From an uncultured Bacteroidales bacterium (GTDB lineage Bacteria; Bacteroidota; Bacteroidia; Bacteroidales; WCHB1-69), in assembly GCA_937901455.1 (NCBI GenBank), contig CALDIA010000154.1:1-5021 (forward strand): a stretch of 5,021 nt of DNA, read 5' to 3'. Shown one piece after another: positions 1 through 5,021 of this stretch. Below the pieces are notes generated by a model. That model saw nothing but the letters and a program-made list of their open reading frames with translations, was not told where the DNA came from and ran no database searches. The first letter of the stretch is position 1. Each line of letters begins with the position of its first letter. Both the position numbers and the translations under genes were made by a program.

Positions 1-178
1 GCCAATCCATGGTAAGGCGATTGGAGAAATAGAAGAACACGCATACCGCCACCGCGCCAAACAGCATGAACTCGAAAGGCATGGCATGGCTCATGAAAAT
101 AGCGCTCACCAACACCAGGGTGATGAAATAGCAAGCGATGGCTCGCGTAGAGAAATATCTTGGAAAATAATTCAGCAT
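1..178 (-). CDS. N-terminal part of a multi-spanning membrane protein, possibly Wzy-like polymerase (runs off left edge)
   Basis: The reading frame opens with ATG at 176-178 and stays open to the window edge, giving 59 codons (MLNYFPRYFSTRAIACYF...). An in-frame TAA nine bases upstream of the ATG (two codons between) fixes this as the first usable start. Two hydrophobic segments are visible, about residues 14-30 and 37-51, separated by a short loop; a basic/polar stretch (SNRLTMDW) follows the second. This is the pattern of a polytopic inner-membrane protein. Following a run of glycosyltransferases on the same strand, the likeliest role is polymerase (Wzy/EpsG type) or another membrane component of polysaccharide assembly, but no family-specific motif lies in the visible part, so the function is inferred from context only. 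It starts 71 bases after the GT4 stop, the widest gap in the window. Confidence 0.7.
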   Translation of the reverse strand, partial: MLNYFPRYFSTRAIACYFITLVLVSAIFMSHAMPFEFMLFGAVAVCVFFYFSNRLTMDW

Positions 179-249
179 AATCTGTTAAATAACTAATTTT
201 ACGCAAAAACAGGCATCATTCCTATATCGGTTTACTCCTCAGTATATCA

Positions 250-1383
250 TTAATGATAAACTCTCATTATTTGGTCTTTGATTCGTGTCCAATGATAACT
301 CTGCGCGGTTTTCAGAGCCTGTTCCGACATGGACAACCACAATCTTGAATCTGTCAGCAAAAGCTCCATATTGCTTGCAAAGGCACCGACATCGCCGTAA
401 TCACACAATTTGCCCGACAATCCATCTTCGACAACAAATGGCACGCCACCAACCTTGGTCGAAACGACAGGCAAGCCCATCGCCATAGCTTCGGCAAAAA
501 CGATGCCCTGGCTTTCTTCCTGTGTATGCAAAACAAACACATGAGCCGCCCTATACAATTCCTGCAATTCCTTTTCAGCTAAATCCGGCAACAATTGTAT
601 GTCTTCCTTGAACCTTGACCTATTAATGGCTTGTTTCAATCTTTCGAAATAAGAGCGGCTTGCAACCGTCCCCGCTATCACCAACCTGGCATCACACCCG
701 TTTTGCCTCAACAACTCAAAAGCCTCCAAAGTCAGCAAATGGCCTTTCCTCTCCCCTATCGCGCCAACCGACAATAAAACATTTGAATCTTTCGAGCATT
801 CCATAGAGAAATACAACTCGTTGATTCCTTGCGGAACCACCTGCATTTGGGGTTTCTTCCGAATCGGATAATGATCCACCATGTCACGAACATATTCCGT
901 ATCCACAATGGCGAAAGGAAGTTCATACAGGAAACGCTTCTCCACCGCACCTTGATAAAGGCACTGAAAGCAACGCTTCCATGAGAATCCTTGCTTAAGC
1001 AGATTCCGCTTTTCAACCAAGACCAAACCGTGTATGGTAACGACAACTTTTGATTCCTCCCTTAGTTTCCTATAAATCAACCAAGAGAACAAGCCAGTTC
1101 CGTGTATATGACAAACATCAGGGCGCAATGCGCAAATATCCGACACCATTGTTTTCACCTGTTTCGATGTGGAAATTTGCCATTGCCCTTCATTGCAAAA
1201 TCGATGCACCGTCACCCTGCCGTCATGACTCACACCATATTCCCCACCAATACGAGGGACGTCAAACACATGCACGTCATCAGTTCGGCCTTGCTCTTGT
1301 GCCAGACCGTATATCGAAGCCTCGATGCCACCACGAATAAAATCGGGTGATTGAGGATAAGGGCCTATTTGTATGATACGCAT
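250..1383 (-). CDS. Glycosyltransferase family 4 (GT-B fold)
   Basis: A complete protein of 377 residues when started at the ATG at 1381-1383 (MRIIQIGPYPQSPDFIRGG). GT4 enzymes are retaining transferases that move a sugar from a nucleotide donor to a growing lipid-linked glycan at the cytoplasmic face of the inner membrane. The N-terminal domain has the glycine-rich loop GGIEAS (18-23) and CHIHG (91-95). The C-terminal donor-binding domain begins near residue 200 with LLSVGAIGERKGH, followed by LVIAG, and contains the E-x7-E motif in EESQGIVFAE (glutamates 290 and 298), then GLPVVSTKVGG. Length and motif order are normal, so it should be active. The frame is open for 41 more codons upstream, with an ATG at 1452, but GT4 proteins normally begin at the MRIIQIG strand and the extra residues look like a remnant of another gene. 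The gene ends with tandem stops TAA TGA. Donor and acceptor sugars cannot be read from the sequence. Confidence 0.93.
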   Translation of the reverse strand: MRIIQIGPYPQSPDFIRGGIEASIYGLAQEQGRTDDVHVFDVPRIGGEYGVSHDGRVTVHRFCNEGQWQISTSKQVKTMVSDICALRPDVCHIHGTGLFSWLIYRKLREESKVVVTIHGLVLVEKRNLLKQGFSWKRCFQCLYQGAVEKRFLYELPFAIVDTEYVRDMVDHYPIRKKPQMQVVPQGINELYFSMECSKDSNVLLSVGAIGERKGHLLTLEAFELLRQNGCDARLVIAGTVASRSYFERLKQAINRSRFKEDIQLLPDLAEKELQELYRAAHVFVLHTQEESQGIVFAEAMAMGLPVVSTKVGGVPFVVEDGLSGKLCDYGDVGAFASNMELLLTDSRLWLSMSEQALKTAQSYHWTRIKDQIMRVYH

Positions 1384-1506
1384 ATCGTCTTCAATCCATG
1401 TTTCATTTGCAACGGGCAGGAGAACATATTCGGCGACACATTGGCCATCCATATCTTCCTCGTAACACCTTTCGTGGAATGATAGGTCGACAAGGGGAAA
1501 ACCTTT
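1384..1506 (-). pseudogene. Orphan coding tail fused in frame to the GT4 gene
   Basis: Forty-one codons directly upstream of the GT4 start are open in the GT4 frame, bounded upstream by a TAA at 1507-1509. The translation (KGFPLVDLSFHERCYEED, then MDGQCVAEYVLLPVANETW) has ordinary amino-acid composition and mixed third-position bases. The overlapping frame that continues the GT32 fragment reads like out-of-frame translation over the same bases. I infer that this is the remaining 3' end of a gene whose body has been lost by deletion or recombination, joined near 1500-1506 to the start of a GT32 gene. I do not recognise the family. There is no stop between this tail and the GT4 protein, so its own stop was also lost or shifted. 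The alternative is a genuine N-terminal extension of the GT4 protein starting at the ATG at 1452. Confidence 0.45.
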
Positions 1507-1509
1507 TTA

Positions 1510-1528
1510 GCTTCGTAGGCCTCCTTGA
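1510..1528. repeat. 19-base near-identical repeat, copy 1 (in GT32 fragment)
   Basis: The plus-strand sequence gcttcgtaggcctccttga matches 2435-2453 at 18 of 19 positions, in the same orientation. It encodes KEAYEA on the minus strand and ends about 5-7 bases from the point where the GT32 similarity stops. It may be chance, but it offers microhomology between the two broken genes. Confidence 0.5.
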
Positions 1529-1678
1529 CATAAGGCACTTGGTTCACGTCGAAGTTGTCCTCGTTCCACAACTTGTATTCCCAGTCGGGCATGAACTCGT
1601 GCCACGAGGCGATGCATCTCTTGGCCATTTCGGGCATCTCGCCACGTCCGAACCAGCAGTAATGTATTGTCTTGGGTA

Positions 1679-2576
1679 TCATTTGTTCTCGTTAGAAAAA
1701 ATCCCTTCAGTAGTGAAAACAATCGAAAAAGAGTCATTAGACACACAATAATTACTTTCGTTCCACTTTTTCTTTAAGAAGAGGAAGTGGAGATACATGA
1801 CCTCTTTGTTAGAAATCTCATTGGTCAGCTTTCCATGTTCATAGCGGAATCGTACTGCCTTTCTATCAATTGCATCTGGGAACGGTGTTGTATCCTGTTC
1901 CTTGAAATACAACTTTTTTGGCTTGAACAAAGCATTTGCAACCTTAAGAATCCGTTGATAGACTTTCCATTCATCTATGCCATTCATCTTCAATAATCTA
2001 CTGTGAATCTTCCACAAAACCCTTACGATTTTTCCATAAAGCAAAACGCTATAATCAATCTCGTCCAAAGCATAATGCCCTCTGTCTTCAAGTTTGTTTT
2101 GCCACGATGGAATCCGGAAACACAATTCCCTGTAGTGCGCTGTATTACGATCAGTGCGAAATGTCCGGAAACCCTATCTGCATGTGTCGAAAACACGTCT
2201 TTGCGGTCCAAGATCTTGTCTGCACAAAACTTCTTAATATCTCCCCAAAGCAAATCCAAATCGCCAAACCCCCAAAAATCATAGGTCTCCAACAAATCCT
2301 TATGCACATATCCATAAAAAGGTCTCAAATCGCACAATTTATAGGGATTATCTGGACAAAAACTTATCCCGAGTCTGTCACTCACTTTTTAGCAATATTC
2401 CTGAAACGACAGTTGAAAAAAACGCATGTTTTCCGCTTTGTAGGCCTCCTTGATCTCACAATCCGTGAAAAACAAAAGTCAACACCCTTGTTAAACTTGC
2501 ACGATTGAAAATACAAATCAATCCAATAGGGCCATTTGCCGAAATACGGACAAATAATCGCAATTTTCTTTGTTAT
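1679..2576 (-). pseudogene. DUF6625-like polysaccharide-locus protein (probable glycosyltransferase), broken
   Basis: Joined across three frames, the translation gives one continuous protein of about 299 residues resembling DUF6625 proteins, which are common in Bacteroidales polysaccharide loci and are presumed glycosyltransferases of unproven function. It reads KKIAIICPYFGKWPYWIDLY, CKFNKGVDFCF, then (shifted) FTDCEIKEAYKAENM, QLSFQEYC, stop, KVSDRLGISFCPDNPYKLCD, YDFWGFGDLDLLWGDI, STHADRVSGHFALI, then (shifted) NTAHYRELCFRIPSWQ, HALDEID-like and YLHF segments, to a TGA at 1679-1681. Lesions: the expected start codon is ATA (2574-2576); one base is missing in the run of five T at 2468-2472; TAA at 2389-2391; one base is missing near 2147-2149. 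Restoring two bases to the 898-base span gives exactly 900, or 300 codons including the stop. GFGDLDL is the likely GT-A type acidic motif. It begins 10 bases after the GT10 stop and overlaps the GT32 start by ATGA. Confidence 0.85.
2435..2453. repeat. 19-base near-identical repeat, copy 2 (in DUF6625-like pseudogene)
   Basis: The plus-strand sequence gctttgtaggcctccttga has one mismatch to 1510-1528, the last 14 bases being identical. It encodes KEAYKA on the minus strand and lies 14 bases downstream (in gene direction) of the first frameshift at 2468-2472. The same-frame coding of KEAY in both copies means shared protein sequence could account for part of the match. Confidence 0.5.
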
Positions 2577-2586
2577 AATTGTTTGA

Positions 2587-3561
2587 TTATGAGTTTTTTA
2601 TTATATATCTTAATTTATTTTCAAAATCAATGATATATTGCATAATCACATCCGGTGCATCCGGCAACAATCGAGGTTGGTGCGAAAACTCGTCGTAGTC
2701 TTTCTCATTCTCATTGAGACGCTTGATCTTGTCTAATGTTTCCCTTGGATTCTTCTCCCCAACTTTGACAAAACAAATGGCGTCCGGATTCAAGACATTC
2801 GGCTCCGGCTTATTCTCGCTCCCCCAATAGATAGGGACACAGCCACTGCTGATTGCCTCAAAGACTTTTTCAGTACAATATCCTTCACAATCTGAATTTT
2901 CCGGACAAAGGTTGAACCTGTAACGCTTTAAGAACTTCAATTTGTCGTCATCATAAAGTTGCTGAAGGTCGTCGCAATTGTGCATAAATCTTCCCGCCGA
3001 ATCAATTTTGCCAATGGAATTGATTTCCTCAAACAATTCCGTTCGTCCAATATCACAGTGACTTGTAATAAATGAGCAGAACTTCCTGTCTGCATACGAA
3101 CTGTTGTCCGGATTGTTTACCCTGTCGCAAAAGTCCTTTATCCCTTTATAAGTGACATCAGGTTGGAAAAGCCACATGACCCACAGAGGCAAGCGGATAT
3201 ATCGTTCATCATCTATGTGGTAGTCAAAACCCACACTCAGGTCCAAGCACTTTTCTCCCAAGCAGAGATCATCATACTCACTCCAATTCGAACGATGCAC
3301 ATTCTCCCGCGCCACAAAAATCTTGACATCCCCTCTGTCTATTCTCATCATGTATCGCAATCCGAAAACAGAAAATATGCTGATCCTTTTCCCCATCGTC
3401 AATTCTTTATGTTCCAGGAAACGCGGAATCCAAAAATCTTGAGGCGTTGGATTTCCGACCCAATTATGCAATTTGATTCTTGGATTATTATAATACTGGC
3501 TGTCAACATAATAAGCCATTAATAAGCGACGATTTCTTCTTAGTTTCTTAAAAGGCTTCAT
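2587..3561 (-). CDS. Glycosyltransferase family 10, fucosyltransferase-like
   Basis: A complete protein of 324 residues from ATG 3559-3561 (MKPFKKLRRNRRLLMAYYVD), 14 bases after the preceding GT2 stop. GT10 enzymes are inverting transferases that move L-fucose from GDP-fucose, typically to GlcNAc in alpha-1,3 or alpha-1,4 linkage. The family signature is clear: FVARENVH (82-89), GFDYHIDDERYIRLPLWV (111-128), and the donor-binding block YRFNLCPENS (214-223), YCTEKVFEA (228-236) and PIYWGS (243-248). TEK carries the glutamate and lysine that contact GDP-fucose in Helicobacter pylori FucT, and the Glu of FVARENVH is the likely counterpart of its N-domain catalytic glutamate; both are from family knowledge. 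Length is usual for bacterial members without C-terminal heptad repeats, and none are seen. There is no membrane segment. The open frame extends to 3696 inside the GT2 gene, but those residues are not family-like. ATG at 3517-3519 (MAYYVD) is an alternative start. Regiospecificity cannot be predicted, and GDP-fucose synthesis genes are not in the window. Confidence 0.9.
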   Translation of the reverse strand: MKPFKKLRRNRRLLMAYYVDSQYYNNPRIKLHNWVGNPTPQDFWIPRFLEHKELTMGKRISIFSVFGLRYMMRIDRGDVKIFVARENVHRSNWSEYDDLCLGEKCLDLSVGFDYHIDDERYIRLPLWVMWLFQPDVTYKGIKDFCDRVNNPDNSSYADRKFCSFITSHCDIGRTELFEEINSIGKIDSAGRFMHNCDDLQQLYDDDKLKFLKRYRFNLCPENSDCEGYCTEKVFEAISSGCVPIYWGSENKPEPNVLNPDAICFVKVGEKNPRETLDKIKRLNENEKDYDEFSHQPRLLPDAPDVIMQYIIDFENKLRYIIKNS

Positions 3562-3575
3562 AATGATTATAGATT

Positions 3576-4532
3576 TCAAGAATTTGGAAAACAATGCTTG
3601 ACTACAGAACCAAACTTTAGGAGTCCTTGTCTGCAACGCAACACAAACAACGGCTGCTTGTACAATTTGACAACTTTTATAGGTTGCCTGCTCCAATCCA
3701 CCTTGTCCAACTCCTGTTTGGTCGCCTCATGATATTCCTTGGAAAGATAATACGGCAGCAGGCCATACGTCCGCAGGTTGTCAACCAACTGCTTATAGTC
3801 AGGATTTATTCTCTCCTCCTCCGAAAGGAAGTCCAGATTCCACAGCATGTGTTCCTCAGGCTTATGCAACTTCCCCCCTCCCCTGTTGGCCACATCCACA
3901 TCTTGGTTGTAATAGGCCAAAGGTTTGTTCAAAAAGGCCACTTTGTGTTTCAAGGCAATGCGTATCCAAAGCAGGAAATCCTCACCCAGCTTGATGCCCT
4001 TGGGAAATCCTCCCATTGCATCAAAAACAGGCCGTGGAATCGCCACTGAAATCGACGTCAGGGGCATATACATCGTTTTGTAATACGCCTCGCAATAGTT
4101 GATATAACCTTTCTCAAAGCCCTCCTCCACTCCAATGTTGGCCACCCGCGTCTTGCGCTTGGTTTCGTTCACGATGGTATAACCCGTTCCGTAAATGCCT
4201 GCGTCGGGGAACTCGGCGATAAGTTTCGCCATTTCCACCAAGAAACGGGCGTCCCACCAGTCGTCGGCATCGAGGAAACAAAGGTACTCGCCTTGCGAAG
4301 CCGCCACGCCGTTGTTGCGGGCCACGCTCACGCCGGCGTTCTCCTGCCGTATCAAGTAGCAATTCTCCCTGCCTTCGATGGCCTTGGCCGCAATCTCAGC
4401 CGAATCGTCCTTGCTGCCGTCATCGACGACAATCAACTCATAGTCGGTGAAAGTTTGAGCCAATACGCTCCCGATGGCCTTGGCCGCATACGGAGCCTTG
4501 TTATAGAGCGGTATGATGACGGAAAATCTCAT
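3576..4532 (-). CDS. Glycosyltransferase family 2 (GT-A fold)
   Basis: A complete protein of 318 residues from the ATG at 4530-4532 (MRFSVIIPLYNKAPYAAKAI), which overlaps the preceding gene's TGA as ATGA and has a GGAG six bases upstream. GT2 enzymes are inverting, metal-dependent transferases using nucleotide sugars. Motifs in order: SVIIPLYNK (4-12), VVDDGS (35-40, nucleotide binding), QENAGVSVARNNG (63-75), FLDADD (86-91, the metal-binding DxD), and GED (183-185, the probable catalytic base region). No transmembrane segment follows, so it is a soluble or peripheral cytoplasmic enzyme. Length and motifs are normal. Longer starts at 4544 or 4580 are possible in the open frame, but they would add residues before the first beta strand. 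GC is uneven: 55-62% in sampled lines of the N-terminal half, 40-42% in the C-terminal half. The sugar transferred is unknown. Confidence 0.93.
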   Translation of the reverse strand: MRFSVIIPLYNKAPYAAKAIGSVLAQTFTDYELIVVDDGSKDDSAEIAAKAIEGRENCYLIRQENAGVSVARNNGVAASQGEYLCFLDADDWWDARFLVEMAKLIAEFPDAGIYGTGYTIVNETKRKTRVANIGVEEGFEKGYINYCEAYYKTMYMPLTSISVAIPRPVFDAMGGFPKGIKLGEDFLLWIRIALKHKVAFLNKPLAYYNQDVDVANRGGGKLHKPEEHMLWNLDFLSEEERINPDYKQLVDNLRTYGLLPYYLSKEYHEATKQELDKVDWSRQPIKVVKLYKQPLFVLRCRQGLLKFGSVVKHCFPNS

Positions 4533-5021
4533 TTTCTTCTCCATTTCTCGAACTTGAACAGGCAACGCTCGACGAACCAAGTCAGCCTATAAGCCCACTT
4601 GTGGCGACGCAGACGGCTCATCTGCTCCATGTCAAACGCGTGCTTATCGTAATCGGCAAGAATTGCCGACGGCATGACTTCTTCCAGCACTTGGCGGCGT
4701 TCCGCGTTGCGCAGGTCGAGGTTGGTCTCCGAAATGCCATTCGTGTCAAACAAGGTCACGTCAATGTCGGCATAAACCGGCCGCACATCCCCTAACCCAA
4801 TCGCTTGCAGGAACCACTTCCAGTCGCTTACGATCTTCAGCAACTCGTCGTAGTAGCCGTACTTTTCGAACAACGAGCGTCTAATGTAGCAGCAGTCGTG
4901 GTTCATGGTTGCGGAATAGTATTGTCGTAGCGAATATTCCACCTCGCGGCTTTTCCCTATCACCCGTCCGTCGGCATCCACCTTGATCATGTTGCCATAT
5001 AGGATGTCTGGATATTGCCTT
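4529..5021 (-). CDS. Glycosyltransferase family 2, C-terminal part (runs off right edge)
   Basis: The frame is open from the right edge of the window (first full codon 5018-5020) to TGA 4529-4531, giving 163 residues. Ten residues (RQYPDILYGN) precede the first internal methionine (MIKVDADGRVIGK), and PDILYGN-x-IKVDADG is the usual sequence just after the DxD region in Bacteroidales GT2 proteins, so the true start lies outside the window. Visible parts: NHDCCYIRRSLFEKYGYYDE (acceptor-side region) and KIVSDWKWFLQAI, where the aspartate of SDW is the likely catalytic base, then LFDTNGIS and a basic C-terminus (KFEKWRRK). The DDGS and DxD motifs must be upstream. Its stop overlaps the next GT2 start by ATGA, implying translational coupling. 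GC is high (37 of 60 bases in 4681-4740). Donor and acceptor are unknown. Confidence 0.9.
   Translation of the reverse strand, partial: RQYPDILYGNMIKVDADGRVIGKSREVEYSLRQYYSATMNHDCCYIRRSLFEKYGYYDELLKIVSDWKWFLQAIGLGDVRPVYADIDVTLFDTNGISETNLDLRNAERRQVLEEVMPSAILADYDKHAFDMEQMSRLRRHKWAYRLTWFVERCLFKFEKWRRK
4539..4542 (-). promoter_or_regulatory. Ribosome-binding site supporting the GT2 start at 4532
   Basis: On the minus strand GGAG is followed by a six-base spacer (AAGAAA) and then the ATG at 4532-4530. Together with the ATGA overlap with the upstream gene's stop, it supports this start over the upstream in-frame ATGs at 4544 and 4580. Bacteroidota depend weakly on such sites, so the overlap is the stronger argument. 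Confidence 0.5.

Larger units (their letters stand above)
1365..1682 (-). pseudogene. Truncated GT32-type glycosyltransferase (N-terminal fragment)
   Basis: The start ATG at 1680-1682 overlaps the TGA of the preceding pseudogene as ATGA. Residues 1-60 match the beginning of the bacterial GT32 (OCH1-like, 'DXD sugar-binding') capsular glycosyltransferases: MIPKTIHYCWFGRGEMPEMA, then CIASWHEFMPDWEYKLWNEDNF and VKEAYEAKK. Family members normally continue with a segment like FAFVSDYARL, then a GG(I/L)Y-D-D metal-binding motif, and total about 240 residues. Here the resemblance stops after EAKK at about 1503. The remaining 45 codons (VFPLSTYHSTKGVTRKIW...) do not look like the family, and the frame ends at TAG 1365-1367, 19 bases inside the GT4 gene. 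The DxD motif and the rest of the catalytic domain are missing, so the product cannot be a working transferase. GC in the fragment (93 of 180 bases counted over 1501-1680) is well above the pseudogene upstream. Confidence 0.8.

Noticed and set aside
179..249. Possible Bacteroidota promoter in the 71-base gap before the membrane protein
   Set aside because: The gap is AT-rich and has a TTTTTG and a TAGTTATTT stretch, but neither matches the TTTG / TAnnTTTG pair well enough at proper spacing to call.
2468..2472. Phase-variable homopolymer switch in the DUF6625-like gene
   Set aside because: The run is only five bases, and three other lesions also break the gene, so changing this tract alone would not restore it.
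2581..2640. Very AT-rich stretch (9 G+C in 60) as a terminator or promoter
   Set aside because: It is mostly the 3' end of the GT10 coding sequence, with no hairpin followed by a T run on the minus strand, and the next gene follows 10 bases after the stop.
3562..3696. Longer 369-residue version of the GT10 protein starting at 3696
   Set aside because: The extra 45 residues lie wholly or mostly inside the preceding GT2 gene and do not resemble GT10 sequences; the start at 3561 sits 14 bases after the GT2 stop and gives a normal family length.
3627..4049. Plus-strand open frame of 140 codons, and similar ones at 1398-1751, 2107-2508 and 3163-3522
   Set aside because: They lie opposite genes with clear family motifs, have unnatural composition, and match no family I recognise; they are antisense shadows.
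4533..4580. Longer GT2 start at 4580 (or 4544)
   Set aside because: It would place 16 (or 4) residues before the SVIIPLYN strand with which GT2 proteins normally begin; the ATG at 4532 has an ATGA overlap and a GGAG six bases upstream.
1..5021. RNA genes, CRISPR arrays, insertion sequences, attachment sites
   Set aside because: I saw no tRNA-like fold, spaced repeat series, transposase or terminal inverted repeats on either strand by eye.

Overview
This window is a stretch of a cell-surface polysaccharide locus (capsule, O-antigen or exopolysaccharide), with every recognisable gene on the minus strand. The gene families (GT2, GT10, a DUF6625-like protein, GT32, GT4, then a multi-spanning membrane protein), the tight packing with ATGA overlaps, the mostly weak ribosome-binding sites and the moderate, uneven GC content suggest a gut Bacteroidales bacterium (Bacteroides, Prevotella or relatives). 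That assignment rests on recalled protein-family resemblance and could not be tested by a search.

In transcription order (right to left): the 3' part of a GT2 glycosyltransferase that enters from the right edge (4529-5021); a complete 318-residue GT2 glycosyltransferase (3576-4532), overlapping its predecessor by ATGA; a complete 324-residue GT10 fucosyltransferase-like protein (2587-3561); a broken gene of the DUF6625 type (1679-2576), with no ATG, two single-base frameshifts and one in-frame stop; a GT32 glycosyltransferase cut off after about 60 residues (1365-1682); a short open tail of unknown origin (1384-1506) that runs in frame into the next gene; a complete 377-residue GT4 glycosyltransferase (250-1383); and, after a 71-base gap, the first 59 codons of a hydrophobic protein (1-178), possibly a Wzy-like polymerase or other membrane component of the same locus.

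The intact enzymes would each add one sugar to a lipid-linked repeat unit on the cytoplasmic side of the inner membrane. The GT10 member would most likely transfer L-fucose from GDP-fucose. Two adjacent genes in the middle are broken, so this strain probably makes a simpler repeat unit than an ancestor with the complete cluster, unless the breaks are assembly errors. GC content changes sharply at gene boundaries: about 52% in the GT32 fragment, 33-38% in sampled lines of the DUF6625 pseudogene, and 55-62% at the right end. This fits assembly of the locus by recombination.

I found no RNA gene, CRISPR array, insertion sequence, convincing promoter or terminator, and no stretch over 300 bases without a gene or gene remnant. 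I see no wholly new system here. The points worth following up are the two broken genes and the chimeric junction near 1500.
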